The notes beneath the pieces were generated by a model that saw only the letters and a list, made by a program, of their open reading frames with translations, made no database searches and was not told the DNA's origin. A DNA stretch of 9,892 bases from the NCBI GenBank assembly GCA_030695265.1, contig JAUYTA010000509.1, positions 1-9,892 on the forward strand, written 5' to 3'. Each line of letters starts with the position of its first letter. Within the stretch, counting starts at the first letter, position 1. This stretch comes from Bacteroidota bacterium. GTDB lineage: Bacteria; Bacteroidota; Bacteroidia; Bacteroidales; Prolixibacteraceae. Below, piece by piece: positions 7,795 to 9,892 of this stretch. Position numbers and translations under genes: made by a program.

Positions 7795-7824
7795 CTTGAT
7801 TCAAGAAGTATTTTTGTATTTTTG
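7795..7824 (+). promoter_or_regulatory. Probable gyrA promoter with doubled -7 box
   Basis: CTTG at 7795-7798 is followed after 18 bases by TATTTTTG at 7817-7824, a full match to the Bacteroidota TAnnTTTG element. The same eight bases also occur directly before it at 7809-7816, so the box is present twice in tandem. The second copy has the better spacing to a -33-like element. Transcription would begin at about 7831, giving a leader of roughly 35-40 bases. Confidence 0.6.
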
Positions 7825-7854
7825 TCAGTCGATTTTTTAAAAGAATATTTATTT

Positions 7855-7861
7855 AAAGGAG
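7855..7861 (+). promoter_or_regulatory. Shine-Dalgarno site of gyrA
   Basis: AAAGGAG ends six bases before the gyrA ATG at 7868, an ideal distance for pairing with the 16S rRNA 3' end. It is the only strong Shine-Dalgarno sequence in front of any gene in the window and firmly fixes the gyrA start. Confidence 0.8.
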
Positions 7862-7867
7862 AAGTAA

Positions 7868-9892
7868 ATGGCTGAAGGCGAAAAAATTATCAAGATTAAT
7901 ATTGAAGAGCAAATGAAGACTGCTTACATCGATTATTCGATGTCAGTAATTGTTGCAAGGGCACTTCCGGATGTAAGAGATGGTTTAAAGCCAGTACATC
8001 GTCGGGTGTTGTTTGGAATGAGTGAGTTGGGTACATTTTCCAACAAAGCTTACAAAAAATCAGCAAGGATAGTTGGGGAGGTTTTGGGTAAGTTCCATCC
8101 TCATGGCGATTCATCCGTATATTTTACAATGGTTCGTATGGCTCAGGAATGGTCCTTGCGTTATCCGCTTGTTGACGGACAGGGAAACTTCGGTTCAGTC
8201 GATGGGGACAGTCCGGCAGCGATGCGTTATACCGAGGCCCGGTTGTCAAAAATAGCAGAGGAAATTTTATCTGACCTTGAAAAAAATACGGTGGATTTTC
8301 AACCTAACTTTGATGAATCTCTGAAAGAACCGACCGTATTACCTACCCGTATTCCGAACCTTTTGGTTAATGGAGCTTCGGGTATTGCAGTAGGAATGGC
8401 AACCAACATGCCACCCCACAATTTATCGGACACTATTGATGCTATTATAGCATACATTGATAATCCGGAAATTGACATTCTGGATCTGATTACTATCGTC
8501 AAAGCGCCTGATTTTCCAACCGGAGGAATCATATACGGAGTTCGCGGGGTTCAGGAAGCATTTGAAACAGGACGCGGTCGTATCGTTTTGAGAGGAAAAG
8601 CTCACATTGAATTAACTCCTAACGGAAGGGAAAAGATTGTCGTTACTGAAATTCCTTACATGGTAAATAAGGCAGAATTGATTATTAAAACTGCTGAATT
8701 AATCAATGATAAGAAAATTGAAGGGATTTCGAATGTTAACGACGAATCGGATCGCGACGGGATGCGCATCGTTTTTGATATAAAGAGGGATGAAATATCG
8801 AATGTCGTTTTAAATAAATTATATAAATACACGCAACTGCAGAATAGTTTCAGTGTAAACAATATTGCATTGGTCAATGGACGGCCTAAAATGCTTAACC
8901 TGAAAGACTTAATTCACTATTTTGTAGAGCACCGTCATGATGTAGTTATTCGCCGGACACAATTTGAATTGGATCAGGCCGAAAAACGTGCGCACATTCT
9001 GGAAGGTTTGATCATTGCAAGCGACAATATCGAAGAAGTAATCGCAATTATTCGTGCTGCAAAAAATCCGGATGAAGCCAGACTAAACCTGATCGAACGA
9101 TTTAGTTTAACTGATATTCAGTCGCGCGCCATCGTTGAAATGCGTTTACGCCAGTTGACAGGTCTTGAACAGGATAAATTACATCAGGAATATGAAGATA
9201 TTAAAAAGCTGATTGAACACCTGAAAAGTATATTGGCTGACATCAATCTTCGGATGGAAATTATTAAGAATGAGCTGATTGAAATCAAAGCAAAATACGG
9301 AGATGGTCGTAAAACCGAAATCGTTCCGAATGCAGAAGAGTTTAATCCTGAAGATTTTTATGCTGATGAAGAAATGGTAATTACTATTTCTCATTTGGGT
9401 TACATGAAAAGGACTCCACTGTCCGATTTTAGAACCCAGGGAAGGGGAGGAGTTGGTTCAAAAGGCAGCAATACAAGGGATTCGGATTTCTTGGAACACA
9501 TGTTTAATGCATCTATGCACAATACACTCTTGTTGTTTTCTGAAAAAGGAAAATGTTTCTGGCTGAAAGTTTATGAAATTCCTGAAGGTACAAAAACATC
9601 AAAAGGGCGTGCAATACAGAATGTTATAAATATTGAACAGGATGATAAGATTCTTGCATTCATCAATGTAAAAACCCTCACTGATCCTGACTATATTAAT
9701 AGCAATTTTATAATTTTGTGTACCGAGAAGGGAACAATTAAGAAAACGTCGCTTGAGGCATATTCACGTCCGCGTCAAAATGGAGTGAATGCCATTACAA
9801 TAAGGGAAGACGATAAATTACTTGAAGCCAGAATGACCAATGGAAATCATCACATTATGATGGCTGTACGTTCAGGAAAAGCCGTTCGATTT
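7868..9892 (+). CDS. gyrA: DNA gyrase subunit A, N-terminal 675 residues (3' end outside window)
   Basis: GyrA forms the A2B2 gyrase with GyrB and introduces negative supercoils by ATP-driven double-strand passage. The frame is open without a stop to the right edge; 675 residues are seen, and family members are usually about 820-880. The winged-helix catalytic region has R120-Y121 (AAMRYTE, 117-123), where Y121 is the DNA-linking tyrosine equivalent to E. coli Y122. [10 protein letters not shown] begins at 171 and contains I173, the intercalating isoleucine. The coiled-coil arm includes [10 protein letters not shown] (425-434). QGRGGVG at 524-530 lies at the start of the C-terminal pinwheel and corresponds to the GyrA box, which argues for GyrA over ParC, though it is a variant of QRRGGKG. 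In the quinolone region, S82 matches E. coli S83 and F86 matches D87. The start is set by a strong Shine-Dalgarno and the typical N-terminus. Confidence 0.95.
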   Translation, partial: MAEGEKIIKINIEEQMKTAYIDYSMSVIVARALPDVRDGLKPVHRRVLFGMSELGTFSNKAYKKSARIVGEVLGKFHPHGDSSVYFTMVRMAQEWSLRYPLVDGQGNFGSVDGDSPAAMRYTEARLSKIAEEILSDLEKNTVDFQPNFDESLKEPTVLPTRIPNLLVNGASGIAVGMATNMPPHNLSDTIDAIIAYIDNPEIDILDLITIVKAPDFPTGGIIYGVRGVQEAFETGRGRIVLRGKAHIELTPNGREKIVVTEIPYMVNKAELIIKTAELINDKKIEGISNVNDESDRDGMRIVFDIKRDEISNVVLNKLYKYTQLQNSFSVNNIALVNGRPKMLNLKDLIHYFVEHRHDVVIRRTQFELDQAEKRAHILEGLIIASDNIEEVIAIIRAAKNPDEARLNLIERFSLTDIQSRAIVEMRLRQLTGLEQDKLHQEYEDIKKLIEHLKSILADINLRMEIIKNELIEIKAKYGDGRKTEIVPNAEEFNPEDFYADEEMVITISHLGYMKRTPLSDFRTQGRGGVGSKGSNTRDSDFLEHMFNASMHNTLLLFSEKGKCFWLKVYEIPEGTKTSKGRAIQNVINIEQDDKILAFINVKTLTDPDYINSNFIILCTEKGTIKKTSLEAYSRPRQNGVNAITIREDDKLLEARMTNGNHHIMMAVRSGKAVRF

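Larger units (their letters stand above)
7597..7867. other. Divergent clpC-gyrA intergenic control region
   Basis: This 271-base, strongly AT-rich gap separates the clpC and gyrA starts. It contains promoter-like boxes for both directions (listed separately) and the gyrA ribosome binding site. I see no open frame with coding character, no tRNA, no riboswitch-like structure and no long inverted repeat. Several short A/T-rich oligomers recur (for example around 7673-7695) without a clear period. Confidence 0.7.

Overview
The window is an AT-rich stretch of a bacterial chromosome, most likely from the phylum Bacteroidota (Bacteroidales or Marinilabiliales type). Three things point there. The promoter-like elements fit the Bacteroidota sigma-ABfr pattern (TTG, about 20 bases, TAnnTTTG). 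Most starts lack a Shine-Dalgarno sequence. ClpC, FabG and GyrA look, from memory of the families, like Bacteroidota versions. The exact genus cannot be read from the window.

Layout. (1) Positions 1-2192, + strand: the end of a surface-polysaccharide (capsule, O-antigen or exopolysaccharide) gene cluster, with three tightly packed glycosyltransferase genes. These are a GT2 enzyme cut by the left edge, a capsule-synthesis/GT32-like enzyme, and a complete GT2 enzyme. (2) Positions 2239-2985, + strand: fabG, the 3-oxoacyl-ACP reductase of fatty acid synthesis, with its own likely promoter and a strong intrinsic terminator. (3) Positions 3140-5044, + strand: a membrane-anchored sensor phosphatase (extracytoplasmic Cache-like domain, HAMP-like linker, SpoIIE/RsbU-type PP2C domain). 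It converges on clpC through a shared bidirectional terminator. (4) Positions 5068-7596, - strand: clpC, an AAA+ unfoldase with two ATPase modules and a UVR-type middle domain. (5) Positions 7597-7867: a 271-base divergent intergenic region holding the clpC and gyrA control signals. (6) Positions 7868-9892, + strand: gyrA, DNA gyrase subunit A, running off the right edge.

How the genes relate. The glycosyltransferases form a functional unit. fabG, clpC and gyrA are housekeeping genes for lipid synthesis, proteolysis and DNA topology. The phosphatase is a signalling gene whose antagonist or anti-sigma partner is not in the window. No gap of more than 300 bases lacks a gene. I found no tRNA, rRNA, CRISPR array, insertion sequence or prophage remnant. 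I do not see a clearly new biological system here. The most unusual points are the altered DXD region of the GT32-like enzyme, the sensor phosphatase without a visible partner, a phenylalanine at the second quinolone-resistance position of GyrA, and the repeated promoter boxes in front of gyrA.
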